Made by a program: the position numbers and the translations under genes. Below, one piece after another: positions 1-12,783 of a stretch of 64,000 nucleotides of DNA. Position 1 is the stretch's first letter. The number at the start of each line of letters is the position of its first letter. Origin of the DNA: Actinomyces oris (lineage in GTDB: Bacteria; Actinomycetota; Actinomycetes; Actinomycetales; Actinomycetaceae). The stretch covers positions 2,480,001 through 2,544,000 of the forward strand of contig NZ_CP014232.1 in assembly GCF_001553935.1 (NCBI RefSeq), written 5' to 3'. The notes below the pieces were generated by a model, which made no database searches, was not told the DNA's origin, and saw only the letters and a list, made by a program, of their open reading frames with translations.

Positions 1-393
1 CTCGACGACGTCATGGATCTGGACCTTCCTCAGCGCATCGGCACCTTTGAGACGGTCACCTGCGTGGCCACGCTGCACCACCTCCCACTGGAACCCGCCC
101 TGGTGAGGCTGAGTCAGCTGGTGGCACCCGGCGGGCGTCTGATCGTCGTCGGCTTGGCCGCCAACAAGAGCCTGTGGGACTGGACGCTGTCCGCACTGGC
201 CGTCCTGCCTCTGCACGTGGTCGGCGCCCTGCGACGGGAGAGCTCAGACATCGGTGTGGTCACTCGTGTTCCACGAGAGTCCCTGGCCGAGATTCGTCGG
301 GCGGCAGTCCGGCTGCTTCCCGGGGCCAGGACTCGACGGCGCTTCTACTACCGATACACCCTCATATGGGATCGCCCGACTGAGGGCTCGTGA
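1..393 (+). CDS. Class I SAM-dependent methyltransferase, 3' part
   Basis: The reading frame is open from base 1, so the gene begins outside the window; about 130 C-terminal residues are visible. The segment VTCVATLHHLP followed by LVAPGGRLIVVGL matches motifs V and VI of class I (Rossmann-fold) methyltransferases of the ubiquinone/menaquinone type, where a histidine-rich loop precedes the strand leading to the 'PGG' turn. The SAM-binding glycine motif would lie upstream and cannot be seen, so the substrate cannot be named. The gene is followed closely by tyrS on the same strand (165-base gap). Family assignment is good; specific function is unknown. Confidence 0.8.
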   Translation, partial: LDDVMDLDLPQRIGTFETVTCVATLHHLPLEPALVRLSQLVAPGGRLIVVGLAANKSLWDWTLSALAVLPLHVVGALRRESSDIGVVTRVPRESLAEIRRAAVRLLPGARTRRRFYYRYTLIWDRPTEGS

Positions 394-557
394 AGGCTCC
401 CCGTATCCGGCTCACGGCTCCGTGGCCTGGCCTCTTCGTGGAAGCCGAGCCGGAGCATGGCAGACTATCTGCGCCGGAGGTATCAGCCGGACCCGAGCGT
501 GACGCGCCGGGATCATGCGTGCGGCAAGCACGACAACCCACGGAAGGCGACTGGACA

Positions 558-1820
558 GTGACGGACATCCTGGACGAACTGCAGTGGCGCGGGCTCATCG
601 CCCAGCACACCGACATTGACGCGCTGCGAGCGGCGCTCAGCGACGGGGCCGTCACCTTCTATTGCGGGTTCGACCCCACGGCGCCGAGCCTTCACCACGG
701 GCACCTCGTAGCCGTCAAGGTCATGCGCCATCTTCAGTTGGCCGGGCACCGTCCGCTGGCGCTGGTGGGTGGGGCGACCGGCCTCATCGGCGACCCGCGC
801 GCCAAGGGGGAGCGCAGCCTCAACACCAAGGACGTCGTTGCCGGCTGGGCGGCCAGCCTGCAGGAACAGCTCGAGAACCTTCTCGACTTCAGCGGGGACA
901 ACCCGGCGCAGATCGTCAACAACCTGGACTGGACCCAGGCGATGAGCGCCATTGACTTCCTGCGGGACCTGGGCAAGCACTTCCGCATGGGCACCATGCT
1001 CTCCAAGGACATCGTCGCCCGGCGCCTGGCCAGCGAGGAGGGCATCTCCTACACAGAGTTCAGCTACCAGGTCCTCCAGGCCAACGACTACCTCGAGCTC
1101 TACCGACGCTACGGCTGCACCCTGGAGGTCGGCGGCAACGACCAGTGGGGCAACCTCGTGGGCGGGATGGACCTCATCCACAAGGTCGAGGGCGCCTCGG
1201 TCCACGTCATGACCAACCCCCTCATCACCAAGGCCGACGGCACCAAGTTCGGTAAGTCCGAGGGCGGGGCGATCTGGCTCAACCCCGAGATGCTCAGCCC
1301 CTACGGCTTCTACCAGTTCTGGCTCCAGGTCGACGACGCCGACGTTGTGCGCTTCCTCAAGGTCTTCACCTTCCTGGAGCGCGAGGAGATTGAGCGCCTG
1401 GAGGCGGTGACGGCCGAGAACCCGAAGGCACGTGAGGCGCAGCGGGTTCTGGCGCACGAAGTCTGCACGTGGGTCCACGGAGCCGGCGCGACTGCCCAGG
1501 CCGAAGCGGCGACCTCCGCACTGTGGGGCCGCGGCGACCTCGCCGACATCGATGAGGCGACGATCCTGGCGGCTACGGCTGATCTCGCCTCCGGTGACGT
1601 GACAGTCGGACAGACCACGATCGTGGACCTGCTTGTGGGCACGGGGCTGGAGCGCGGGCGCAATGCGGCCCGCAAAACCATTGCCGGAGGCGGGGCCTAC
1701 ATCAACAACGTCAAGGTGGCCGACGAGACCGCGGTCATCGGTCCCGAGCATCTGCTCGCCGGGGGAGTGGTGCTGGTGCGCAAGGGACGGCGGAACCTAG
1801 CCGTCGGACGTGCGGCTTAG
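558..1820 (+). CDS. tyrS: Tyrosyl-tRNA synthetase
   Basis: Charges tRNA-Tyr with tyrosine in the cytoplasm. The 420-residue product is normal length for bacterial TyrRS. The class I signatures are present: HHGHL (HIGH box) near residue 47 and KFGKS (KMSKS box) near residue 230. The tyrosine-pocket region YTEFSYQVLQAND and the segment GGNDQWGN are also present. The C-terminus is an S4-type RNA-binding domain (RNAARKTIAGGGAYINN). The frame is open upstream to base 390, but a GTG at 558 is preferred. It has GGAAGG about 10 bases upstream, and the protein then starts VTDILDELQWRGL, as typical TyrRS does. A strong hairpin follows the gene. Confidence 0.95.
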   Translation: MTDILDELQWRGLIAQHTDIDALRAALSDGAVTFYCGFDPTAPSLHHGHLVAVKVMRHLQLAGHRPLALVGGATGLIGDPRAKGERSLNTKDVVAGWAASLQEQLENLLDFSGDNPAQIVNNLDWTQAMSAIDFLRDLGKHFRMGTMLSKDIVARRLASEEGISYTEFSYQVLQANDYLELYRRYGCTLEVGGNDQWGNLVGGMDLIHKVEGASVHVMTNPLITKADGTKFGKSEGGAIWLNPEMLSPYGFYQFWLQVDDADVVRFLKVFTFLEREEIERLEAVTAENPKAREAQRVLAHEVCTWVHGAGATAQAEAATSALWGRGDLADIDEATILAATADLASGDVTVGQTTIVDLLVGTGLERGRNAARKTIAGGGAYINNVKVADETAVIGPEHLLAGGVVLVRKGRRNLAVGRAA

Positions 1821-1863
1821 GCTTCTCTCGAGGGGAAATCCTCGCTTTGCAAACACAGCTGTT

Positions 1864-1900
1864 GAGCGGTGACGGCGCCTTGTGGGCACCGTCACCGCTC
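1864..1900 (+). terminator. Hairpin terminator after tyrS
   Basis: A perfect 12-bp inverted repeat (GAGCGGTGACGG at 1864-1875, its complement at 1889-1900) encloses a 13-base loop that can itself pair GCC with GGC. The downstream T-tract is weak. It sits between tyrS and the first rRNA promoter, so it probably insulates the two units. Confidence 0.8.
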
Positions 1901-1906
1901 ATCAGT

Positions 1907-1935
1907 TTGACGGGTTGGTGGTCGGTGCGTAATGT
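1907..1935 (+). promoter_or_regulatory. rRNA operon promoter P1
   Basis: TTGACG at 1907-1912 and TAATGT at 1930-1935 are separated by exactly 17 bases. This is a near-consensus housekeeping sigma promoter, placed directly after the tyrS terminator and about 420 bases before the 16S gene. Confidence 0.7.
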
Positions 1936-2034
1936 TCTCTCCGGCCCGAAACGGGGAGGATGAATTTCCTCAGACCGGCCGGGGACTGAGAACTGAAGAG
2001 AGCCGAAGAGAGACGAGGGTCACCGCCCATTCGT

Positions 2035-2063
2035 TTGACTCAGAAAATCCGGCTCGCTAAAGT
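2035..2063 (+). promoter_or_regulatory. rRNA operon promoter P2
   Basis: TTGACT at 2035-2040 and TAAAGT at 2058-2063 are separated by 17 bases. Together with P1 this makes the tandem-promoter layout usual for rRNA operons. The same TAAAGT -10 hexamer precedes the tRNA-Asn gene near base 59894. Confidence 0.8.
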
Positions 2064-2355
2064 TTCTCAGGCGCTTCTGAGAGCGAAGCGAAAGGCAAAA
2101 TGCCTTACGACAAGTTCTCGGTGGGTGTGTTGTTTGAGAACTCGATAGTGTGTCATGTTTTTTATGCCATGGCCCTGGGGGCTGCGCTTGTTTGTGTGGT
2201 TTTTGGGGTTTGTTTTGTTTTGGTTTGCCTGGTCCTCATTTCTTTTGTTGTGGGGGTTGGGTTGGGCCTGGTCTGGTTTTCTGGACTGTTGTACTGACGT
2301 TGGGCTCTGGCTGGCTATTTGTTTGTGGTTGGTTGGGGCCTGGTTTTGTTGGTTT
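2064..2355 (+). promoter_or_regulatory. rRNA leader with conserved antitermination/processing motif
   Basis: The leader holds the block TGTTTGAGAACTCGATAG (2131-2148, preceded by TGT), which resembles the boxA-containing leader element conserved in actinobacterial rRNA operons. Bases 2148-2154 and 2164-2169 can pair with 4068-4074 and 4058-4063 beyond the 16S gene (7 and 6 bp), forming a likely RNase III stem. The rest, from about 2160, is strikingly rich in G and T on this strand and poor in A and C. No convincing gene lies here; small open frames in this stretch are low-complexity artefacts. Confidence 0.65.
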
Positions 2356-7494
<5,139 letters not shown>

Positions 7495-7685
7495 ACCCCA
7501 ACACGCCAGTGGTTAAACCCTGGCGGGGGTGAGCAACCACAGTAAAGCGAAGCGTCCACTATACGGTCCACACCCAACCCGCACCACCAACCACACACGC
7601 ATGCGTGTGTTTGGGGTAGGCAGTCACACGGACAACCGAATAGACTCGTACCAGAGACGACGGCCGCGCACTGCCCACGTAGTCG
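7495..7685 (+). other. 23S-5S internal spacer
   Basis: A spacer of about 190 bases. Its bases 7553-7580 are the distal arm of the pre-23S processing stem paired to 4224-4251. The tract 7566-7612 is rich in C and A, mirroring the G/T-rich upstream arm. A local hairpin (CACACGCATGCGTGTG near 7592) is also present. No gene is seen. Confidence 0.75.
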
Positions 7686-7803
7686 TCTCGGTGGTCACAG
7701 CGACAGGGAAACGCCCGGCCCCATCCCGAACCCGGAAGCTAAGCCTGACAGCGCCGATGGTACTGCACCCGCCAGGGTGCGGGAGAGTAGGACACCACCG
7801 AGC
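7686..7803 (+). rRNA. rrf: 5S ribosomal RNA
   Basis: Helix I is formed by CTCGGTGGT (7687-7695) pairing perfectly with ACCACCGAG (7794-7802). Between them are the conserved loop sequences CCCATCCCGAACCCGGAAG and GGGAGAGTAGG. Length, about 118 bases, is normal. It is the last gene of the operon. Confidence 0.95.
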
Positions 7804-7814
7804 ACAAACCACCG

Positions 7815-7859
7815 GTATCGGGTCGGTTCCCACAACGCGCGTGGGAACCGACCCGATAC
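7815..7859 (+). terminator. rRNA operon terminator
   Basis: A perfect 19-bp stem (7815-7833 with 7841-7859) closes a 7-base loop AACGCGC. It is among the strongest hairpins in the window and lies 12 bases after the 5S gene. It has no long T-tract; stem strength probably compensates. Confidence 0.9.
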
Positions 7860-8033
7860 TGCTTACTGTCCGCCTGCCGCTGGTGACCGTCAGTATGCAG
7901 CACCAATCAGCGTGCACCACACCACGTGTCGCCGAGTCCCGTTACGCCTGAGCACCTTGGTCCAGGTAGGCTCCTCCCAGGTATTCAAGGACAGCGGGGG
8001 AACTGACGGCAGTCCCGGAGTGAAAGAAGGACC

Positions 8034-9386
8034 ATGGCGTATCAGGACCGTCAGCACGGCTCGGACCACGGCGAGACAGGTCGGCGTCGCCACAATGGCG
8101 AGCGTCACGGCTTCGGAGCGCGTCACCGTTCCGCAGGGGAAGACGCTCACTCTCGCCGCAGCGGACGCCCGGGACGGGACGATGACTCCTACGGCTCGCG
8201 GGGACGTTCCGAGCGGTCGAGCCGCGGGGAGCACTCTTCGCACAATGATCGCCGGCGCCGCGACGACTGGCGTGACGAACGGCGTCGTGATGGTGAGAAC
8301 GGTGATAGGCGCGGCGGCCGTCATGGTCGCAGGCCTGGGCGTGTCAACGACCGCTCCGGACGGAAGGACTCGCGTGGCAGGCGTGATGACCGGAGTGGTC
8401 GTCCACCGCAGCGTCAGCGCGTCCCCGAGCCCACGGTTCCGGACAACGTCGAGCCTGCAGATCTTGAACGCGGCGCCAGGGCCGAGCTGCGCGCCCTGGG
8501 GCGTGCCAACGCTGAGAACGTCGCCCGGCACCTGGTCATGGTCCAGCGCCTCCTCAACGACGATCCTCAAGCCGCCTACGAGCACGCGCGCTACGCCGCC
8601 TCCCACGCGGGCCGTGTCGCCGTCGTCCGGGAGACGGCAGGAATCGCGGCATATCTCGCCGGCCACTACAGCGAGGCGCTCCGAGAGATTCGCGCCGCCA
8701 GGCGCCTGTCCGGTCTTGACCTGCACCGGGCCATCGAGGTCGACTGCGAGCGTGCACTGGGTAACCTCGACAAGGCCCTCCAAGCCGCTCAAGCGGCAGA
8801 CCCGCGCCAGCTCGACGAGATCGAACGGGCCGAGTTGGCCATGGTCGTCTCCAGTCTTCGCCACGACATGGGCCAGACCGATCTTGGCCTGCTCATCATC
8901 GAGGATGCCATCAGGGCGCGTCCCTCCGACAGTGACACCCTCAGACGCCTGCACTCGGTGCGTGCCGACCGGCTCGAAGAGCTCGGACGCAACCGGGAGG
9001 CTGAGGCCATCCGTGACCGGATCGGTCCAGAGCCGGTGGAGGAGGACGAGGTCGAGGTCTTCGACATCGAGGACGACTACGACTCCGAGACCCCCGAAGA
9101 GAGCACCTCGGAGAGTTCCGGCACTCAGTCCGCCACCGATTCTGATGGTGACACGAATGACGAGTCGGTGAGCGAGACGACCGAGACCTCACAGGCTCCT
9201 GGAGAGCCGGCTCAGGACGAGGCCTCACTGGACATCGAGGAGCACGACGAGCCTGTGGACCGGGACGAGGACGCTCAGTGGTCGCAGTCCTTCGCCGAGC
9301 GCGTCGAGGCCGAGATGGCCGAGCTGCTCCAGGACGCGCAGGACACGTCGACGCCTTCCGCCAAATCCTCTGAGGAGTCCCGATGA
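8034..9386 (+). CDS. Tetratricopeptide-like protein with charged disordered ends
   Basis: A 450-residue protein in three parts. Residues 1-130 are low-complexity and rich in Arg, Asp, Gly, Ser and His (RRRRDDWRDERRRDG). Residues about 145-330 are helical repeats of TPR type (ENVARHLVMVQRLLNDDP, AYLAGHYSEALREIRAARR). Residues 330-440 are strongly acidic. It corresponds by position to M. tuberculosis Rv1691, the TPR protein of the tlyA neighbourhood. Its biochemical role is not known. The start has AAGGA just upstream. The stop overlaps the next gene by 4 bases (ATGA). A basic disordered tail beside an rRNA operon might suggest RNA binding, but that is inference. Confidence 0.85.
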   Translation: MAYQDRQHGSDHGETGRRRHNGERHGFGARHRSAGEDAHSRRSGRPGRDDDSYGSRGRSERSSRGEHSSHNDRRRRDDWRDERRRDGENGDRRGGRHGRRPGRVNDRSGRKDSRGRRDDRSGRPPQRQRVPEPTVPDNVEPADLERGARAELRALGRANAENVARHLVMVQRLLNDDPQAAYEHARYAASHAGRVAVVRETAGIAAYLAGHYSEALREIRAARRLSGLDLHRAIEVDCERALGNLDKALQAAQAADPRQLDEIERAELAMVVSSLRHDMGQTDLGLLIIEDAIRARPSDSDTLRRLHSVRADRLEELGRNREAEAIRDRIGPEPVEEDEVEVFDIEDDYDSETPEESTSESSGTQSATDSDGDTNDESVSETTETSQAPGEPAQDEASLDIEEHDEPVDRDEDAQWSQSFAERVEAEMAELLQDAQDTSTPSAKSSEESR

Positions 9387-10483
9387 CCATGTCGCAGGCC
9401 ACTGATACCGCAGCCCCCGCCACCCTGATCGGCAGCGAGCAGCCCCTGTACGCGGCCTACGACGTCGCCCTGCTGGACCTCGACGGCGTCTGCTTCGCCG
9501 GCGAGGCCCGAGTTCCCCACGCGGCCGACAACGTCAACGCCGCCCGCAAGGCCGGAATGCACCTGTCCTTCGTCACCAACAACGCCTCACGGGCTCCTCA
9601 GACGGTTGTGGACAAGCTGGCGGCCAACGACATCACTGCAAAGGCGTCTGAGGTCTTCAGCGCCGCTATGGATGCGGCCGCCATGCTCACTGAGCACGTT
9701 GAACCGGGCTCCATGGTGCTCGTCCTCGGCGGCGACGGCGTTCGCCAGGCCCTCCTCGACGAGGGCTTCCAGGTAACCAGCAGTGCGCAGGACGGGCCCG
9801 TGGCCGTCGTCCAGGGCTGGGACCCGGCGGTGGACTGGGCGCTGCTGTCTGAAGGCGTCTACGCCATCAATGCCGGGGCCCTCCACGTGGCCACCAACCT
9901 CGATGCGACCCTGCCCACCGAGAGGGGCTTCGCCCTGGGCAACGGCAGTCTCGTGGCCGCCGTCGTCCATGCGTCGGGCAAGGAGCCCCTGGCCGGGGGC
10001 AAGCCCTTCCCCGGTATCTACACGCGCGCCCTCAAGCGGGCCGGTGGGACCAGGCCCCTGGCTGTCGGCGACCGGCTCAACACCGACCACGTCGGGGCAC
10101 GAGCCGCCGGGATCCCCGGGCTGCACGTCCTCACCGGCGTCTCCGACGCGAGGGACGTCATCTGCGCGCCGGCAACCGAGCGTCCCAGCTTCCTTCACAC
10201 CGACCTGCGTGGCCTGACCGAGCCCCACCCCGAGCCGGCGCGAGTTGAGCTCGACGGCCAGGTGTGGTGGCGGGTCGGAAACCGTAGCGCCCGAGTCCTC
10301 GGCTCCGGGCTCGAGCTCCAGGACACCGGCGCTGTGACCTCTCCGGACGGTAGTGCGGTGCGTATCGACCTGGACTCCTACCGGGCGCTGGCCGTGGCTG
10401 CCTGGGACTGGGCCGACGCCCAGGGCCACCAAGGTGAGGCCGCAGCGCTGGAGGTGCCCCAGATCGAGGTGATCGAGCCCTGA
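9383..10483 (+). CDS. HAD-superfamily phosphatase (class IIA, NagD-like)
   Basis: A 366-residue HAD hydrolase. Motif I is DLDGVCF (residues about 32-38) with the nucleophilic Asp and the general acid Asp two residues on. Motif II is the FVTNNAS segment, the lysine motif is GGKPFPGIY, and motif IV is VGDRLNTD. The cap between motifs II and III and the TNNAS signature are typical of the class IIA/NagD family. The syntenic M. tuberculosis protein Rv1692 is a glycerol-3-phosphate phosphatase, so a small phosphoester such as glycerol-3-phosphate is a reasonable substrate. About 100 residues beyond the HAD core form a C-terminal extension. Translation is probably coupled to the TPR gene. Confidence 0.88.
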   Translation: MTMSQATDTAAPATLIGSEQPLYAAYDVALLDLDGVCFAGEARVPHAADNVNAARKAGMHLSFVTNNASRAPQTVVDKLAANDITAKASEVFSAAMDAAAMLTEHVEPGSMVLVLGGDGVRQALLDEGFQVTSSAQDGPVAVVQGWDPAVDWALLSEGVYAINAGALHVATNLDATLPTERGFALGNGSLVAAVVHASGKEPLAGGKPFPGIYTRALKRAGGTRPLAVGDRLNTDHVGARAAGIPGLHVLTGVSDARDVICAPATERPSFLHTDLRGLTEPHPEPARVELDGQVWWRVGNRSARVLGSGLELQDTGAVTSPDGSAVRIDLDSYRALAVAAWDWADAQGHQGEAAALEVPQIEVIEP

Positions 10484-10569
10484 GACCCCGGCCGGGGGCA
10501 GTGAGACTGCTACCGGAGGAATAGAGGAGCCCGCAGCAGCAGCGCGAACAATGTCGATGGGAGTCAGGT

Positions 10570-10824
10570 ATGAGCGGCAACGAGGCGAGAACCGACGTCG
10601 GGGAGGAGAAGCCCGCAACGTCGGACTCCGCGCTCCGGCCTGCTCCTCGGCCGCCGGTGCCTGCGCCTCCGCGTGCCGACGTCGCCCTGACGGCGGCCCA
10701 AAGGCTCCATGACCACACCGACGAGCTCGCCCAGATCGCTCAGATGCCCCTGGAGGAGCGCGCAGCCGCCCTGGCCGCCATTCACGAGGACCTCGCCTCC
10801 GTCCTGCACAAGGCGGAAGGCTGA
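10570..10824 (+). CDS. Small conserved hypothetical protein upstream of tlyA
   Basis: 84 residues. The first 40 are Pro/Ala-rich and probably disordered; the rest is a helical segment (LAQIAQMPLEERAAALAAIH). Position and size match the small unnamed gene (Rv1693 in M. tuberculosis) that lies between the HAD phosphatase and tlyA across actinobacteria. The stop is one base before the tlyA start. The ATG is preceded by GGGAGTCAGGT, which offers a usable ribosome site. No function is known. Confidence 0.8.
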   Translation: MSGNEARTDVGEEKPATSDSALRPAPRPPVPAPPRADVALTAAQRLHDHTDELAQIAQMPLEERAAALAAIHEDLASVLHKAEG

Positions 10825-10825
10825 T

Positions 10826-11698
10826 ATGGCCAGGCTCATCCGCATCGACTCAGAGCTCGTGCGCCGCGGGCTGGCCCGCTCCCGCACCCACGCCGCCACG
10901 CTCATCGCCGACGGTCACGTTACCCTCGACGGCGAGGTCGTCACCAAGCCCGCCCGTCAGGTCAACCCGGCCCAGGCCATCGAGATCCTGGTGCCCTCAG
11001 CAGACGACTACGTCTCCCGCGGTGCCCACAAGCTCGCCGGCGCGCTGGATGCGCTGGGCCGCCGCGGCCTGGCACCCCGCGTCGAGGGACGTCGCTGCCT
11101 GGACGCCGGCGCCTCGACCGGCGGCTTCACCGACGTCCTCCTGCGCCGCGGTGCTGAGCACGTCGTGGCCGTCGACGTCGGCTACGGCCAGCTGGCATGG
11201 TCGCTGCGCTCCGACCCCCGCGTCACCGCCCTGGACCGTACCAACATCCGCACACTGGATCCCGAGGTCGTCGCCCCCGCCCCGGAGCTGGTCGTGGGCG
11301 ACCTGTCCTTCATCTCCCTGACCCTGGTCCTCGCACCGCTGCTGCGCGCCGCGGCCGACGACGCCGACCTCCTGCTCATGGTCAAGCCCCAGTTCGAGGT
11401 GGGCAAGGACCGGGTCGGGCACGGGGGAGTGGTGCGCGACCCAGAGCTCCATGTGGACACCGTCATGACGGTGGCCGAGCGGGCCCATGCTCTGGGTGTG
11501 GGAGTCGAGGCCGTGACCGCCTCCCCTCTGCCGGGGCCCGCCGGTAACGTTGAGTACTTCCTGAGCATGCACGCCTCCCGCGCCGGTTGCCCCGGGGACC
11601 TGAGCGGGGACGAGCTGCGCTCCAGCATCGAGGACGCCGTCGCCGCCGGCCCCGCGGCGGGCGGTACGCGACGACGCAGAACAAGGACCCGCCCATGA
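10826..11698 (+). CDS. tlyA: TlyA family rRNA 2'-O-methyltransferase
   Basis: 290 residues. An N-terminal S4 domain (about 1-60; RIDSELVRRGLARSRTHA) is followed by an FtsJ-type methyltransferase fold. The SAM motif is DAGASTGGFTDVLL. The putative K-D-K-E catalytic set is visible as Lys in GAHKLAGAL, Asp in GDLSF, Lys in VKPQFE and Glu in GNVEYFL. In mycobacteria TlyA 2'-O-methylates 16S C1409 and 23S C1920 and gives capreomycin sensitivity; the same role is inferred here. Its stop overlaps nadK by 4 bases (ATGA). The last 35 residues are Arg/Gly/Ala-rich and variable. Confidence 0.93.
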   Translation: MARLIRIDSELVRRGLARSRTHAATLIADGHVTLDGEVVTKPARQVNPAQAIEILVPSADDYVSRGAHKLAGALDALGRRGLAPRVEGRRCLDAGASTGGFTDVLLRRGAEHVVAVDVGYGQLAWSLRSDPRVTALDRTNIRTLDPEVVAPAPELVVGDLSFISLTLVLAPLLRAAADDADLLLMVKPQFEVGKDRVGHGGVVRDPELHVDTVMTVAERAHALGVGVEAVTASPLPGPAGNVEYFLSMHASRAGCPGDLSGDELRSSIEDAVAAGPAAGGTRRRRTRTRP

Positions 11699-12783
11699 GC
11701 AAGCTGAGCCCTTCAGACACCAGTGCTGCGGCGCGGCCGGTCGCCCCGGCCGACACAGCCGCTCTCCACCGGTCTTCGCAGCAGCCGGGAACGGCGCAGC
11801 AGGGCCGGAGGATCTCGCGTGTCATGCTGCTGCAGCGCGAGCTCAACGACAAGCCCGTCCCCGTCCCCAGGCCCAGTGCTCCCACGGCCAGCGCCGTGGC
11901 CCGGGCCTCGGAGGCGCTGCGCGCCCGAGGAGTTGAGCCAGTCGGCCCGGACTGCACCGATCACGTCGACCTCGTCCTGGTGCTCGGCGGCGACGGCACG
12001 ATCCTGCGAGCCTTCGAGATCGCCCGCGAACGCGACATCCCCCTGGTAGGCATCAACACCGGCCACGTTGGCTTCCTGGCCGAGGCCGACCCCGACGGCA
12101 TCGAGCAGGTCGTCGCGGATCTGGTCGCCGGCCGCTACACGGTCGAGACCCGCACCACCCTGGACGTGGAGGTCATCTGTCCTGACGGGACGGTCACGCG
12201 CGACTGGGCACTCAACGAGGCGGCCCTGGAGAAGCGCGACCGCGCCCGCATGATCGAGGTCGCCATCGGCGTGGACGGCCAGGCCGTCTCCTCCTTCGGC
12301 TGCGACGGCCTCATCATGTCCACCCCCACCGGCTCGACCGCCTACGCCTTCTCCTGTGGTGGCCCCGTCATCTGGCCCGAGGTCGAGGCGCTCCTCCTGG
12401 TGCCCGTGGCTGCGCACGCCCTGTTCACCCGCCCCCTGGTCCTGGGCCCCAACTCCTGCATGGAGGTCGTCGTCCAGCGGGTGGGCTTCGGAGGTGCCGA
12501 GATCTGGTGCGATGGCAGACGCAGCCTGGACGTGCCGGTCGGCGCCAGGATCCGGGTCACCCGAGCGGCGCGTCCGGTACGCCTGGCACGTTTCAACCAG
12601 GCCCCCTTCGCCAGCCGCCTGGTGCGCAAGTTCGACCTGCCCGTGGAGGGCTGGCGGGCCTCCAGCAGCGCCGATGAGGCCTACTCACCCGAGGAGGACG
12701 CGCTGCACCAGCCAATGGACACCTCCGCTGACACGAGCACCGACGGCGGGAGCCGGCCGGACTCCTCGGGAGGGACAGCGTGA
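11695..12783 (+). CDS. nadK: NAD kinase
   Basis: Phosphorylates NAD to NADP. 362 residues, longer than the usual 290-310 because of a variable N-terminal tail of about 45 residues and an acidic C-terminal tail of about 35. Core motifs: LVLGGDGTILRAFE (diphosphate-binding GGDG) and GINTGHVGFLAE. The NE-containing strand LNEAALEK and the glycine-rich DGLIMSTPTGSTAYAFS substrate loop follow. The start overlaps tlyA by 4 bases and the stop overlaps recN (GTGA). The segment before GGDGT differs from the common pattern, so the true start could be further in. Confidence 0.93.
   Translation: MSKLSPSDTSAAARPVAPADTAALHRSSQQPGTAQQGRRISRVMLLQRELNDKPVPVPRPSAPTASAVARASEALRARGVEPVGPDCTDHVDLVLVLGGDGTILRAFEIARERDIPLVGINTGHVGFLAEADPDGIEQVVADLVAGRYTVETRTTLDVEVICPDGTVTRDWALNEAALEKRDRARMIEVAIGVDGQAVSSFGCDGLIMSTPTGSTAYAFSCGGPVIWPEVEALLLVPVAAHALFTRPLVLGPNSCMEVVVQRVGFGGAEIWCDGRRSLDVPVGARIRVTRAARPVRLARFNQAPFASRLVRKFDLPVEGWRASSSADEAYSPEEDALHQPMDTSADTSTDGGSRPDSSGGTA

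Noticed and set aside
513..1751. 412-codon open frame antisense to tyrS
   Set aside because: It mirrors the tyrS codons exactly (high-GC antisense shadow), has no ribosome site and no recognisable domain.
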